Below are positions 41,893-52,145 of a stretch of 64,000 bases of DNA, piece by piece. The notes under the pieces were generated by a model, which was not told where the DNA came from, searched no databases, and saw only the letters and a list, made by a program, of their open reading frames with translations. The position numbers and the translations under genes were made by a program. Every line of letters begins with the position of its first letter. The first letter of the stretch is position 1. Origin of the DNA: Pseudomonas sp. Teo4 (GTDB taxonomy: Bacteria; Pseudomonadota; Gammaproteobacteria; Pseudomonadales; Pseudomonadaceae); assembly GCF_034387475.1 (NCBI RefSeq), contig NZ_JAXCIL010000001.1, positions 868,001 to 932,000 of the forward strand, read 5' to 3'.

Positions 41893-44715
41893 ATGCCTGC
41901 TACCACGGATAACGCCGTACACCGCAACACGCCCACCGTCACGGTGCTGGACAGCCGGGGCCTGGTGGTCCGCACCATCCATTACCATCGTCACCCTGAC
42001 ACGCCGACGCTGACCCAGCCCCGGATTACCCGTCAGCACCATGATGCCAAGGGTTTCATGAGCCACAGCAGTGACCCGCGCCTGCATGAGCGTGGCCGGG
42101 TCAACTACCGCTGGCTGACCGACCTGGTCGGCAACCCGCTACGCACCCACAGCGTCGATGCGGGTGTGTCGTTCAACCTTGGCGATGCCGCCGGGCGGCC
42201 GTTGCTGGCGCTGCAGCGCATCGCCATCGATGATGCCGGCAAGTACGACCGCAGCCAGGCGGTCGTGCGCCACTGGCATTATGAAAGTGCCAGCTTGCCA
42301 GGGCGCTTGCTGGGTATCAGCGAACAGGCCAGCGGCCAGGCGGCCTGCTGGATCGAGCGTCTGGTGTATGCCGGCAATGGCGAGCTGGAAAAAGCCCACA
42401 ACCTGGCGGGCCAGCCAAGCCATCATTACGATACCGCTGGCTTGCTGCACACCCAGAGCATAAGCCTGACAGGCGAGCCGCTGGTGGTCACCCGGCGTCT
42501 GCTCGATGCCGCATCCGAACCCGACGTAACTGCCGATTGGCAAGGCGAGCAGGCGGCCCAATGGAACGCCCAGCTACAACCCATCGCCCGCGCCCACACG
42601 ACCGTTACCCGCGTGGATGCCACCGGGCAGGTGGTATCGACACTGGACGCTGCCGGCCATGGTCAGCGCCAGGCCTACGATGTGGCCGGTATGCTCAAGT
42701 CGAGCTGGCTGACGCTCAAGGGCGGGCGCGAGCAAGTCATCCTCGAATCGGTGAGCTATTCGGCAGCCGGTCAGAAGCTGCGCGAAGCCCACGGCAACGG
42801 CCTGGTCACGCGTTATGACTATGAACCGCGCACCCAGCGCCTGGCCGCTACGCGTACCGAACGTCCCGTGGGGCATGCGCACGGGGCCAAGGTGCTGCAG
42901 GATCTGCGTTACGCCTACGACCCGGTGGGCAACGTAGTGAGCGTGCGCAATGATGCCGAGCAAACCCGCTTCTGGCGCAACCAGAAGGTCGAACCGCAAA
43001 GCGAATACGCCTACGACAGCCTGTACCAGCTGGTGGGCGCAAGCGGACGAGAGATGGCCAGTGCCGGTCAATCATCCAGCCAGTTACCAGTGTCCACACC
43101 GTTGGATAGCTCAACCTACACCCGTTACAGCCGTACCTATTGGTATGACGAGGCAGGCAACTTGACCCGTATCCGTCATAGTGCGCCTGCCAGCAACAAC
43201 AACTACACCACCGACATTACCGTGAGTGACCGTAGCAATCGAGCGGTGTCGAGCGCGTTAGCCATGGTCCCTGGCCAAGTCGAGGCATTGTTCACTGCTG
43301 ATGGCCTGCAAACCACCCTATCGCCAGGCCAGTCGCTAGATTGGTCGATGCGAGGTGAGTTGCTCAAGGTTACCCCGGTAGTACGAGAAACGGGGGTGGA
43401 TGATAGCGAAGGTTATCGCTACGACAGCGGCAACCAGCGCATCCTCAAGATCAGTAAGCACAGGGCGGCGAACCTGATGCTCGCACACCAGGTGCTGTAC
43501 TTGCCGGGCCTGGAATTACGCACATCCAGCCAAGGCACGACCAGGACACAAGACCTCCAGATAATTGCCATTGGCGAGGCAGGTCGCGCACAAGTGCGGG
43601 CGCTGCACTGGGCATTGGGCAAACCGCATGATTTGCCGAACGACCTGCTGCGTTACAGCTACGATGACCACTTGGGTAGCGGTACCCTGGAAGTCGACGG
43701 TAGCGGGGCGCTGATTACGCGAGAGGAGTATTACCCATACGGTGGGACTTCGGTATGGTCGGCGCGCAGTGAGGTGCAGGGGCGATACAAGTTCGTACGA
43801 TATTCAGGCAAGGAGCGCGATGCGACCGGCCTCTACTATTACGGGTACCGCTATTACCAGCCTTGGTTATGCCGTTGGCTCAGTGCGGACCCTGCCGGCA
43901 ACATGGATGGCCTGAACGTGTTCACGATGGTACGCAACAACCCGCTAACGTTGGTTGACGAGCAAGGGTTGGAGGGACGTCCCGCGCAAAAAACGTCGGC
44001 TGAAAATGGAGAAAACCAGGAAGCTGCAGAACATAAGGGCACGCCTTCCGATACTGATAAAATCGAAGCCTCAGCTTCAAGGCCTGTTTCACCTGAGGCC
44101 AATACTGAAGGCAACGAGGCCATGTCCGAAACCCCTCAAGCAGCGGTTGGTGCACAGTCGGCGAATGAGCATGGCACTTACATCATTCGTCCTGAACAAC
44201 GTGGTGTCGCGGAAACTGCGTTTTTCAAAAATCTGTATGGTGAGGGGCTGCTGGCCTACAAGACACATGGTAATCCGCAAGGTCAATTATTGAACCGACT
44301 TGGTCAATGGGATTCAGCCTCCAATGTGGCGAGGAATGATATTGCTCCATTTTTGGTGGGGCAGCCATTGGGCAAACCCCTCATGCTGATTGCCTGCTTT
44401 TCAGGGAAGTCTGGAGCCGCGCAAGAAGTGGCTACCGCACTTCAAAGGCCTGTGACGGGTTTCCCCCGAGCTGACACGGTTTACACCAGACATAGTTCAC
44501 TCATGACGGAGAGATGGGGGCCGAGCAGGGACTATCCGTTTGGGAACGAAGTGCTGCAGGACCGCTCCGGCGTCTGGCCTTGGGTTCAAAGGAAGGTGTT
44601 GAGGATGGAAAATCGAGAAATCGCCGATCTGCACACTTACCAGCCGGCACATCTGACGTTTGTCGGCTCTATAAACAGAGCGGTTGAAGAGCACCGTTCG
44701 CTCCGGCATCGATAG
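41893..44715 (+). CDS. Tc toxin C subunit (TccC-like RHS shell with unusual effector domain)
   Basis: The frame is open from a GTG at 41812, but the ATG at 41893 has a strong AAAGGAGG before it: 940 residues. Residues 1-693 are the conserved TccC/RHS shell, starting PATTDNAVHRNTPTVTVLDS and ending in the RHS-associated core (RYSGKERDATGLYYYGYRYY to DEQGL). Core autoproteolysis there normally frees the C-terminal effector. Residues 694-940 are the hypervariable part: a Glu/Ser/Ala-rich linker to about 765, then a globular domain with THGNPQGQ (His792) and MLIACFSGKSGA (Cys835). It is not the ADP-ribosyltransferase of TccC3/TccC5 as far as I can see. Base composition drops in this part. Confidence 0.9.
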   Translation: MPATTDNAVHRNTPTVTVLDSRGLVVRTIHYHRHPDTPTLTQPRITRQHHDAKGFMSHSSDPRLHERGRVNYRWLTDLVGNPLRTHSVDAGVSFNLGDAAGRPLLALQRIAIDDAGKYDRSQAVVRHWHYESASLPGRLLGISEQASGQAACWIERLVYAGNGELEKAHNLAGQPSHHYDTAGLLHTQSISLTGEPLVVTRRLLDAASEPDVTADWQGEQAAQWNAQLQPIARAHTTVTRVDATGQVVSTLDAAGHGQRQAYDVAGMLKSSWLTLKGGREQVILESVSYSAAGQKLREAHGNGLVTRYDYEPRTQRLAATRTERPVGHAHGAKVLQDLRYAYDPVGNVVSVRNDAEQTRFWRNQKVEPQSEYAYDSLYQLVGASGREMASAGQSSSQLPVSTPLDSSTYTRYSRTYWYDEAGNLTRIRHSAPASNNNYTTDITVSDRSNRAVSSALAMVPGQVEALFTADGLQTTLSPGQSLDWSMRGELLKVTPVVRETGVDDSEGYRYDSGNQRILKISKHRAANLMLAHQVLYLPGLELRTSSQGTTRTQDLQIIAIGEAGRAQVRALHWALGKPHDLPNDLLRYSYDDHLGSGTLEVDGSGALITREEYYPYGGTSVWSARSEVQGRYKFVRYSGKERDATGLYYYGYRYYQPWLCRWLSADPAGNMDGLNVFTMVRNNPLTLVDEQGLEGRPAQKTSAENGENQEAAEHKGTPSDTDKIEASASRPVSPEANTEGNEAMSETPQAAVGAQSANEHGTYIIRPEQRGVAETAFFKNLYGEGLLAYKTHGNPQGQLLNRLGQWDSASNVARNDIAPFLVGQPLGKPLMLIACFSGKSGAAQEVATALQRPVTGFPRADTVYTRHSSLMTERWGPSRDYPFGNEVLQDRSGVWPWVQRKVLRMENREIADLHTYQPAHLTFVGSINRAVEEHRSLRHR

Positions 44716-44831
44716 TGCTCGGGGCGACCCACACACCCTTTAACTCTGAAAAGAAGTCGTACTTCAATCCGAACATCGCGATACACGGTGTGACGCATGT
44801 TGATCGACTCCGCCTAGCACTGCGGTGATAT

Positions 44832-44871
44832 CGAAGCCCCGGTCAGCCTGATGCGGCTGACCGGGGCTTCG
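44832..44871. terminator. bidirectional intrinsic terminator
   Basis: A 17-bp perfect stem (44832-44848 with 44855-44871), 6-nt loop TGATGC. It lies between the convergent TcC and aldehyde dehydrogenase genes and can serve both. The 115 bp before it, back to the TcC stop, show no gene. Confidence 0.9.
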
Positions 44872-44886
44872 TTCTTCAAGCCAGGG

Positions 44887-46311
44887 TCAATGCTTGAACA
44901 TCACATGACGTATGGCGGTGTAGTCCTCCAGGCCATACATCGACATGTCCTTGCCGTACCCGGACAGTTTCACGCCGCCGTGCGGCATCTCGCTGACCAG
45001 CATGAAGTGGGTGTTCACCCAGGTGCAGCCGTATTGCAGGCGGGCCGCCAGGCGGTGGGCACGGCCGACATCGGCAGTCCACACCGAAGAGGCCAGGCCG
45101 TAGTCGGAGTCGTTGGCCCAGGCCAGGGCCTGGGCTTCATCGTCGAACTCGGTGACCGAGACCACCGGGCCGAACAGCTCGCGGCGTACCACTTCGTCAT
45201 CCTGGCGGGCACCGGCCAGCACGGTCGGCTCGAAGAAGAAGCCGGCACGGTCGGCGCGTTTGCCGCCGGTGACCACCTCGATATGCGGCATCTGCCTGGC
45301 ACGTTCGACAAAGCCTGCGACGCGCTCCAGGTGCTGCTCGGTGATCAGCGGCCCCAGTTCGGTGTCTGGGTCGTCCTGCTCGCCATAGCGGATGCTGGCG
45401 ACAGCTTCGCCGAGCTTTTGCACGAACCTGGCATAGATGCCTTTCTGCGCGTAGATGCGGCAAGCGGCGGTGCAGTCTTGCCCGGCGTTGTAGAAGCCGA
45501 AGGTACGAATGCCCTCCACAGCGGCGTCGATGTCGGCGTCGTCGAAGATGATCACCGGGGCCTTGCCGCCCAGCTCCATGTGCGTGCGCTTCACCGTGTC
45601 GGCGGTGCCGGCGATGATCCGGCTGCCGGTGGCCACCGAGCCGGTCAGCGACACCATGCGCACTTTCGGGTGGGTGGTCAGCGGCTCACCGACGCTCGGG
45701 CCACGGCCGAAGACCATGTTCACCACGCCAGCCGGGAAGATGCCGGTGATCAGCTCGGCCAGGCGCAGGGCGGTCAATGGGGTCTGCTCGGACGGCTTGA
45801 GCACCACGGTGTTGCCGGCGGCCAAGGCCGGGGCCAGTTTCCACGCGGCCATCATCAGCGGGTAGTTCCAGGGCGCGATGGACGCCACCACGCCCACCGG
45901 GTCACGGCGGATCATCGAGGTATGGCCCGGCAGGTACTCGCCAGCGGCCGAACCCTGCAGGCAACGGCTGGCACCGGCGAAGAAGCGGAACACGTCGGCC
46001 ACGGCCGGCAGTTCGTCATTCAGCGCGGCGCTGTAGGGCTTGCCGCAGTTGTTCGATTCCAGGCGCGCCAGTTCCTCGGCATTGGCATCGATGGCATCGG
46101 CCAGTTTGAGCAGCAGCAGCGAGCGGTCTTTCGGTGCGGTCTGCGACCAGCTGTCGAAGGCAGCGTCGGCGGCCTGCACGGCGGCGTCGACCTGCGCGGC
46201 CGTGGCCTCGGCGATTTCCACCAGGGCGGTGCCCAGGGATGGGTTGAGCACAGCGAGGCTTTCACCTTCGCCGGCGACCAGTTGGCCGTTGATCAGCAGT
46301 TTGGTTTGCAT
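44887..46311 (-). CDS. aminoaldehyde dehydrogenase, PatD/YdcW-like
   Basis: The ATG at 46311 ([17 protein letters not shown]) has GGAGG eight bases before it and gives 474 residues, exactly the PatD length; the frame is open upstream to 46416. It has [20 protein letters not shown], the base Glu in HMELGGKAP and the nucleophile Cys280 in [11 protein letters not shown], the signature of 4-aminobutyraldehyde/betaine-type enzymes. It closes a polyamine ABC operon read on the same strand, so it likely oxidises 4-aminobutanal from putrescine to GABA. It has a paralogue at 50518. Confidence 0.9.
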   Translation of the reverse strand: MQTKLLINGQLVAGEGESLAVLNPSLGTALVEIAEATAAQVDAAVQAADAAFDSWSQTAPKDRSLLLLKLADAIDANAEELARLESNNCGKPYSAALNDELPAVADVFRFFAGASRCLQGSAAGEYLPGHTSMIRRDPVGVVASIAPWNYPLMMAAWKLAPALAAGNTVVLKPSEQTPLTALRLAELITGIFPAGVVNMVFGRGPSVGEPLTTHPKVRMVSLTGSVATGSRIIAGTADTVKRTHMELGGKAPVIIFDDADIDAAVEGIRTFGFYNAGQDCTAACRIYAQKGIYARFVQKLGEAVASIRYGEQDDPDTELGPLITEQHLERVAGFVERARQMPHIEVVTGGKRADRAGFFFEPTVLAGARQDDEVVRRELFGPVVSVTEFDDEAQALAWANDSDYGLASSVWTADVGRAHRLAARLQYGCTWVNTHFMLVSEMPHGGVKLSGYGKDMSMYGLEDYTAIRHVMFKH

Positions 46312-46384
46312 CGGTGGAACCTCCAGTTCGGGAGCGTAGTGCACATTCGGTCGGTGTCTTGCTTGCGGGCGGGCCACAGCGCGG

Positions 46385-47206
46385 TCATTTGCCGCTGCCG
46401 GCCACGCCTTCGCCACCCTTGGTCAGGTAATAGGCGCCCAGGATCGGCAGCATGGTGACCAGCATCACCAGCATGGCTACCACGTTGGTCACCGGTACAT
46501 CGCGAGGGCGGCCCAACTGGTTCAGCAGCCAGATCGGCAAGGTCCGTTCGTGGCCGGCAGTGAAGGTGGTGACGATGATCTCGTCGAACGACAGCGCGAA
46601 CGCCAGCATGCCGCCGGCCAGCAGGGCCGAGCCCAGGTTGGGCAGAATCACGTGGCGGAAGGTTTGCCAGCCGTCGGCGCCCAGGTCCATCGACGCTTCG
46701 ATCAGGCTCTGGGAGGTACGCCGCAGGCGGGCGATGACGTTGTTGTAGACGATCACCACGCAGAAGGTCGCGTGGCCGATGACGATGGTCAGCATGCCCG
46801 GCTCGATGCCCAGCGACTTGAACGCCGACAGCAGGGCGATACCGGTGATGATGCCGGGCAGGGCAATCGGCAGAATCAGCATCAGCGAGATACCTTCCTT
46901 GCCGAAGAAGTCGCGACGGTACAGCGCCATCGAGGCCAGGGTGCCCAGCACCATGGCGATCAGCGTGGCGATGCTGGCGACTTTCACCGACAGCACGATG
47001 GCGTCGAGTACGTCCTGGCGCGCGAAGGCCACGCTGAACCAGTGCAGGGTGAAGCCCTTGGGTGGGAAGCTGAAGGCCGCATCCTCGGTGTTGAAGGCGT
47101 ACAGGAAGATGATCAGGATCGGGAAGTGCAGGAACACCAGCCCGCCCCAGGCAGCGGCTTTCAGCCCCCAGGAGGCCTGCCCGTGAGTTGAGGAATCAGA
47201 GCGCAT
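46385..47206 (-). CDS. polyamine-type ABC importer permease, PotC/YdcV family
   Basis: 273 residues with six predicted membrane segments. It has [20 protein letters not shown] after the first segment and the EAA loop [20 protein letters not shown] that docks on the ATPase. It starts inside the end of the partner permease gene (11-bp overlap). The order SBP-ATPase-permease-permease-aldehyde dehydrogenase equals the E. coli ydcSTUV-patD arrangement, which argues for putrescine or a related amine as ligand. Confidence 0.92.
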   Translation of the reverse strand: MRSDSSTHGQASWGLKAAAWGGLVFLHFPILIIFLYAFNTEDAAFSFPPKGFTLHWFSVAFARQDVLDAIVLSVKVASIATLIAMVLGTLASMALYRRDFFGKEGISLMLILPIALPGIITGIALLSAFKSLGIEPGMLTIVIGHATFCVVIVYNNVIARLRRTSQSLIEASMDLGADGWQTFRHVILPNLGSALLAGGMLAFALSFDEIIVTTFTAGHERTLPIWLLNQLGRPRDVPVTNVVAMLVMLVTMLPILGAYYLTKGGEGVAGSGK

Positions 47207-48146
47207 CGAAGGCCCCCAGGCGTTTGACGATGGACAGGTAGACGGCGATCAGCACGATCGGCACCAGGGTGAACGCGGCGGCCATCGGCATGTTGCCGAT
47301 CGCGCCTTGCTGGGCGTAGACCATGTTGCCGATGAAGAACCCGGGCGGGCCCACCAGTTGCGGCACGATGAAGTCGCCCAGGGTGAGGCTGAAGGTGAAG
47401 ATGGAACCGGCGGCGATGCCGGGTACCGACAGCGGCAGGATGACCTGGAAGAACGTTTGGCGCGGGTGCGCACCGAGGTCGGCCGAGGCCTGCAGTAGCG
47501 ACGGCGGCAGGCGTTCAAGGGAGGCCTGGATCGGCAGGATCATGAACGGCAGCCAGATGTACACGAACACCAGGAAGCGCCCCAGGCTGGAGGTGGACAA
47601 GGTGTTGCCACCCAGCCCCGGCAAGCCCAGCAACAGGTTCAGCACAGGCTCCAGGCCCAGGTGCTGGACGAACCACATCGCCACGCCGCCCTTGGCCAGC
47701 AGCAAGGTCCAGGCATAGGCCTTGACGATGTAGCTGGCCCACATCGGCAGCATCACGGCGATGTAGAAGAACGCCTTGGTCTTGCCGCTGGTGTACCGTG
47801 CCATGTAATACGCAATGGGGAAGGCCACCGCGCCACTGGCGATGGACACCGCCACGGCCATCAGCACCGTGCGCTGGATGATGTCGAAGTTGGCCGGGTT
47901 GAGCAGCGCGGCGAAGTTGGCCCAGGTGAGGTCCGAGGTCACCATCATGGTGAAGTCGTCGAAGGTGTAGAAACCCTGCCACAACAAGGTCAGCAGCGAC
48001 CCCAGGTAGATCGCGCCGAACCACAACAGTGGCGGTACCAGCAGCAGCGAAAGGTACAGCGTCGGCTTGCGGTACAGCAGGTTCGACAGGCGCCGCAGCG
48101 GGCGATTGGCGGCCGCGGGTGCCGGTGCATTGATCGTCAGTTCCAT
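47196..48146 (-). CDS. polyamine-type ABC importer permease, PotB/YdcU family
   Basis: 316 residues. It has one long N-terminal segment ([20 protein letters not shown]), a periplasmic loop, then the core permease with the EAA-type loop [20 protein letters not shown]. It starts one base after the ATPase gene ends and overlaps the next permease by 11 bp, so all three are coupled. Confidence 0.92.
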   Translation of the reverse strand: MELTINAPAPAAANRPLRRLSNLLYRKPTLYLSLLLVPPLLWFGAIYLGSLLTLLWQGFYTFDDFTMMVTSDLTWANFAALLNPANFDIIQRTVLMAVAVSIASGAVAFPIAYYMARYTSGKTKAFFYIAVMLPMWASYIVKAYAWTLLLAKGGVAMWFVQHLGLEPVLNLLLGLPGLGGNTLSTSSLGRFLVFVYIWLPFMILPIQASLERLPPSLLQASADLGAHPRQTFFQVILPLSVPGIAAGSIFTFSLTLGDFIVPQLVGPPGFFIGNMVYAQQGAIGNMPMAAAFTLVPIVLIAVYLSIVKRLGAFDAL

Positions 48147-48147
48147 G

Positions 48148-49176
48148 TCACGCGCCCTCGTTCAGCACCACCATGGCCTCGCGCGACCAGCGTGCGGTCA
48201 CCTGCTGGCCCGGCTGGTGCGGGAGGTGGGTGTCGGCCCACTGGCTGTTGGCCTGGCTTAGGCAGAGGTTCTGGCCATTGTCCAGGCGGATCTCGTAGCG
48301 GGTCGCTGCGCCCTGGTACTGGATGTCGTGCAGCAGGCCGCTGATCTCGATGTCGCTGGAACCGCGCTCGCCGTCGGCGAAGCGGATGTGTTCCGGGCGG
48401 ATGGAGAACGGCTGCGCGTTGCCGGTCAGGGCACGGGCGATATCACCGCGCAGTACGTTCGACGTACCGACGAATTCCGCCACGAACGGTGTGGCTGGTT
48501 TCATGTACAGGTTGCGTGGTGTGTCGACCTGTTCGATACGGCCTTTGTTGAACACCGCCACGCGGTCGGACATCGACAGCGCTTCGCTCTGGTCGTGGGT
48601 CACGAAGATGAAGGTGATGCCCAGCTGGCGCTGCAGTTTCTTCAGCTCGCTCTGCATCTGCTCGCGCAGCTTGAGGTCCAGGGCGCCCAGTGGCTCGTCC
48701 AGCAGCAGCACGCGCGGGCGGTTGACCAGCGCGCGGGCCAGGGCCACGCGTTGGCGCTGGCCGCCGGACAGTTGCACCGGTTTGCGGCCACCATAGCCAC
48801 CCAGGGCCACCATGCCCAGGGCCTCCTCGGCACGCTGCAGGCGCTCGGCCTTGCCTACACCTTTCACCTTGAGGCCGTAGGCGACGTTCTCCAGCACGTT
48901 CATGTGCGGGAACAGCGCGTAGTCCTGGAACACCGTGTTGACGTCACGCTGGTACGGCGGCAGGCCGGCGGCTTCCTGGCCGTGGATGCGGATCGAGCCT
49001 GCGCTGGGTTGCTCGAAGCCGGCGATCAGGCGCAGGCAGGTGGTCTTGCCCGAGCCCGAAGGGCCGAGCATGGAGAAGAACTCGCCGTCCTTGATGTCGA
49101 TGGACACCCGGTCAACGGCCTTCACCTCGCCAAACTGGCGGGAAACCTGGGTGAACTGAACAGCAGGGGTGGTCAT
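48148..49176 (-). CDS. polyamine-type ABC importer ATPase, PotA/YdcT family
   Basis: 342 residues. It has Walker A GPSGSGKTT, the signature LSGGQRQRVALARAL, Walker B VLLLDEPLGALD and the switch FVTHDQSEALSMSDR. The C-terminal TOBE domain (FSIRPEHIRFADGERGSSDI) is as in PotA/MalK-type ATPases. A stem-loop lies between it and the binding-protein gene upstream, consistent with the binding protein being made in excess. Confidence 0.93.
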   Translation of the reverse strand: MTTPAVQFTQVSRQFGEVKAVDRVSIDIKDGEFFSMLGPSGSGKTTCLRLIAGFEQPSAGSIRIHGQEAAGLPPYQRDVNTVFQDYALFPHMNVLENVAYGLKVKGVGKAERLQRAEEALGMVALGGYGGRKPVQLSGGQRQRVALARALVNRPRVLLLDEPLGALDLKLREQMQSELKKLQRQLGITFIFVTHDQSEALSMSDRVAVFNKGRIEQVDTPRNLYMKPATPFVAEFVGTSNVLRGDIARALTGNAQPFSIRPEHIRFADGERGSSDIEISGLLHDIQYQGAATRYEIRLDNGQNLCLSQANSQWADTHLPHQPGQQVTARWSREAMVVLNEGA

Positions 49177-49273
49177 GGTGCACGCTCCAAGGGGCAGGAA
49201 TTCGGCATGGCCGGGCCCGGCCCGTTGCTCTGAAGGACGGGAAATCGTTTAGCGGGTAGTTCGGTGTGGGGCA

Positions 49274-49305
49274 GGCGCCTGACGCTCGATTGAGCGTCAG
49301 GCGCC
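49274..49305 (-). other. intercistronic stem-loop after the polyamine-binding-protein gene
   Basis: GGCGCCTGACGCTC and GAGCGTCAGGCGCC form a perfect 14-bp stem with a GATT loop, without a T-run. It lies 16 bp past the stop of the binding-protein gene and 97 bp before the ATPase start. Such loops in importer operons usually protect the binding-protein message. Confidence 0.8.
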
Positions 49306-49321
49306 AGGGCAAAGCCGTGGC

Positions 49322-50467
49322 TCAACGACCGCCCATGATCCCGATGTAGTCCTGGGTCCAGCGGCTGTAAGGGACGAACTTGCCGCCCTCGGCCACCGGG
49401 GTTTTCCAGAAGGCGATCTTGTCGAACTGGTTGTAGCCGTTGGTGGCGCAACCTTCGGCACCCAGCAGGGCGCTGGACTTGCAGCCTTGCGGGGCGGCCG
49501 GGACCGAGCCGAACCAGGCGGCCACGTCACCCTGGACCTTGGGCTCCAGCGACCAGCTCAGCCACTTGTAGGCACAGTTGGGGTGCTTGGCCTCGGCATG
49601 CAGCATGGTGGTGTCGGCCCAGCCGGTGACGCCTTCTTTCGGGAAGACGGTGGCGATGGGCTGGCCTTCGGCCTTGAGGGCGTTGGCCTGGTACGGCCAG
49701 GCGCTGGAGGCGACCACGCCTTCGTTCTTGAAGTCGCTCATCTGCACGGTGGTGTCGTGCCAGTAGCGGTGCACCAGTTCACGTTGCTTGCGCAGCAGCT
49801 CGACCACGGCGGCGTACTGCTTTTCGTCGAGCTGGTAGGGGTCGGTGATGCCCAGCTCAGGCTGGGTGGCCTTGAGGTACAGCGCGGCATCGGCGACATA
49901 GATCGGGCCGTCGTAGGCCTGCACGCGGCCCTTGTTCGGTTTGCCATCGGCCAGGTTTTCGGCCTGGAACAGTACTTTCCAGCTGTCCGGTGCGGTGGGG
50001 AATACCTGGGTGTTGTACATCAGCAGGTTAGGGCCCCACTGGTAGGGCGCGCCGTAGGTCTTGCCGTTGACCACGTACCAGGCAGCGTCCTTGAGACGTG
50101 GGTCGATGTTTTTCCAGTTGGGGATCAACGCCGGGTCGATCGGCTGCACGCGCTTGCCGTAGATCAGCCGCAGCGACGCGTCGCCCGATGCGGTGACCAG
50201 GTCGTAGCCACCCTTGGTCATCAGGCTGACCATTTCGTCGGAAGTGGCGGCGGTCTTGACGTTGACCTGGCAACCGGTTTCCTTTTCGAACGGGGTGACC
50301 CAGTCGTAGTTCTTGTCGGACTCGCCGCGCTCGATGTAGCCGGGCCAGGCAACGATGTCCAGGCGGCCTTCACCCGCGCCGACCTCCTTCAGGGCCTCGG
50401 CGGCCTGGGTGCCGGCGCTGGCCAGCAGGGCGGTGGTGATGGCACTGAGCAGTACGGTCTTGCGCAT
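49322..50467 (-). CDS. polyamine-type ABC importer substrate-binding protein, PotD/YdcS-like
   Basis: The start at 50467 (MRKTVLLSAITTALLASAGT) gives a signal peptide ending near QAA-EA and 381 residues in total, equal to YdcS; the frame stays open to 50521. The mature protein has LDIVAWPGYIERGESDKNYD and FEKETGCQVNVKTAATSDEM, as in PotD/PotF/YdcS. It binds the amine in the periplasm and heads the importer operon that ends in the PatD-like gene. The next aldehyde dehydrogenase gene ends 50 bp upstream on the same strand, so both may share a transcript. Confidence 0.92.
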   Translation of the reverse strand: MRKTVLLSAITTALLASAGTQAAEALKEVGAGEGRLDIVAWPGYIERGESDKNYDWVTPFEKETGCQVNVKTAATSDEMVSLMTKGGYDLVTASGDASLRLIYGKRVQPIDPALIPNWKNIDPRLKDAAWYVVNGKTYGAPYQWGPNLLMYNTQVFPTAPDSWKVLFQAENLADGKPNKGRVQAYDGPIYVADAALYLKATQPELGITDPYQLDEKQYAAVVELLRKQRELVHRYWHDTTVQMSDFKNEGVVASSAWPYQANALKAEGQPIATVFPKEGVTGWADTTMLHAEAKHPNCAYKWLSWSLEPKVQGDVAAWFGSVPAAPQGCKSSALLGAEGCATNGYNQFDKIAFWKTPVAEGGKFVPYSRWTQDYIGIMGGR

Positions 50468-50517
50468 CGGGTGTCTTCCTTTTGTTGTTGTCGCTAGGGA
50501 TGTGCCGACGGGGGCGT

Positions 50518-52014
50518 TCACTCCAACTGCTGGCCGTGGCGCGCCATGATGTGGCGCACCACGCTGTAGTCCTGCAGCGAGTCGCTGGACAGGTCCTTGC
50601 CGTACCCCGAGCGCTTGAGGCCGCCGTGGGGCATTTCACTGGCCAGCATGAAGTGGGTGTTGATCCAGGTGCAGCCGTACTGCAGGCGATTGGCGACCTG
50701 GAATGCTTTGTCCAGGTTTTGTGTCCACACCGACGAGGCCAGGCCGTATTCGGAGTCGTTGGCCCAGTCCACCGCTTGCTCCAGCTGGTCGAAGCGGGTC
50801 ACGGTCACCACCGGGCCAAACACTTCGCGCTGGACGATCTCGTCCTGTTGCTTGCAGCCGGCCAGCAAGGTCGGCTGGTAGTAGAAGCCGGCGCCGGAGT
50901 GCACGGCGGCACCGGTGACGCGTTCGATATGTGGCTGGCCGAGGGCGCGCTCGACGAAGCTGGCCACCCGGTCGCGCTGGCGGGCGCTGATCAGCGGGCC
51001 GATCTCGTTGTCGGCGTCACGTTTGCGGGCGAACCGAATGCTGGCCACGGCATCGCCCAGTTCGGCGACCAGGCGGTCGTGGATACCGGCCTGGGCGTAG
51101 ATGCGGCAGGCGGCGGTGCAGTCCTGGCCAGCGTTGTAGTAGCCGTGGGTGCGCACGCCCTCGACCACGGCGGCCAGGTCGGCGTCGTTGCAGACGATTA
51201 CCGGGGCCTTGCCGCCCAGTTCAAGGTGGGTGCGTTTAAGCGTGCGCGAGGCGGCCTGGAGAATCTTCTGCCCGGTGACGATGTCGCCGGTGAGCGAGAC
51301 CATGCGTACTTTCGGGTGGCTGACCAGGTGGCTGCCGATGCCTTCGCCACCGCCGCAGACGATGTTCAGCACACCGGGCGGTAGGATCTGCGCCAGGGCC
51401 GGTGCCAGGGCCAGGATACTCAGCGGGGTGTGTTCGGAGGGTTTGAACACCAAGGTGTTGCCTGCCGCCAGGGCCGGGGCGATTTTCCACGCCGCCATCA
51501 TCAGTGGGTAGTTCCACGGCGCGATGGAGGCCACCACACCCACCGGGTCGCGGCGCACCATGCTGGTGTGGCCGGGAATGTACTCGCCGGACAACTGGCC
51601 CTGCTGGCAACGCACGGCGCCGGCGAAGAAACGGAACACATCGGCGGTGGCAGGAATGTCGTCCTGGCGCGCCAGGTGCAGCGGCTTGCCGCAGTTCAGC
51701 GCTTCGAGCCGGGCGAGCTCGGCGGCGTGCTGGTCGATGGCATCGGCGATGGCCAGCAGCGTTGCGGCGCGTTGGGCAGGTGTGGTGCGGGACCAGGCCG
51801 GGAACGCGCGGTGGGCGGCAGTGATGGCTGACTCGAGCTGGTCCAGCGAGCCTTCGGCGATGCTGACGAGGATCTCGCCACTGGCCGGGTTGATGATCGG
51901 CTCGGCAATGCCAAGGCCTGCGACCAGTTGGCCGTCGATCAGCAACGCGGTGTGCAGGGGGGCACCAGTCATCTTGGAGGCTCGTCGTTTATCGGTTTTA
52001 TTGTCGAGGGGCAT
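50518..52014 (-). CDS. aminoaldehyde dehydrogenase, second paralogue
   Basis: The ATG at 52014 has CGGAG seven bases before it and gives 498 residues. The inner ATG at 51972 ([19 protein letters not shown], 484 residues) would match the family start better but lacks a ribosome site. It has the same key blocks as the gene at 44887: [29 protein letters not shown] and the nucleophile Cys299 in [11 protein letters not shown]. The two are clear paralogues on either side of the amine importer, perhaps for amines of different length. It lies downstream of a LysR gene on the same strand. Confidence 0.9.
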   Translation of the reverse strand: MPLDNKTDKRRASKMTGAPLHTALLIDGQLVAGLGIAEPIINPASGEILVSIAEGSLDQLESAITAAHRAFPAWSRTTPAQRAATLLAIADAIDQHAAELARLEALNCGKPLHLARQDDIPATADVFRFFAGAVRCQQGQLSGEYIPGHTSMVRRDPVGVVASIAPWNYPLMMAAWKIAPALAAGNTLVFKPSEHTPLSILALAPALAQILPPGVLNIVCGGGEGIGSHLVSHPKVRMVSLTGDIVTGQKILQAASRTLKRTHLELGGKAPVIVCNDADLAAVVEGVRTHGYYNAGQDCTAACRIYAQAGIHDRLVAELGDAVASIRFARKRDADNEIGPLISARQRDRVASFVERALGQPHIERVTGAAVHSGAGFYYQPTLLAGCKQQDEIVQREVFGPVVTVTRFDQLEQAVDWANDSEYGLASSVWTQNLDKAFQVANRLQYGCTWINTHFMLASEMPHGGLKRSGYGKDLSSDSLQDYSVVRHIMARHGQQLE

Positions 52015-52145
52015 GTGCAGGCTCCGGCAGGGTGATGCCCGGAACTGGCCCTTTGCTATGGAACCAGAGACTAGAGTCCGGGCCTGTGGGCGACAAATTC
52101 TTAATACTGAAAGTGTCGTTCGAAAAAAACGAATGCTGTGTGCCG

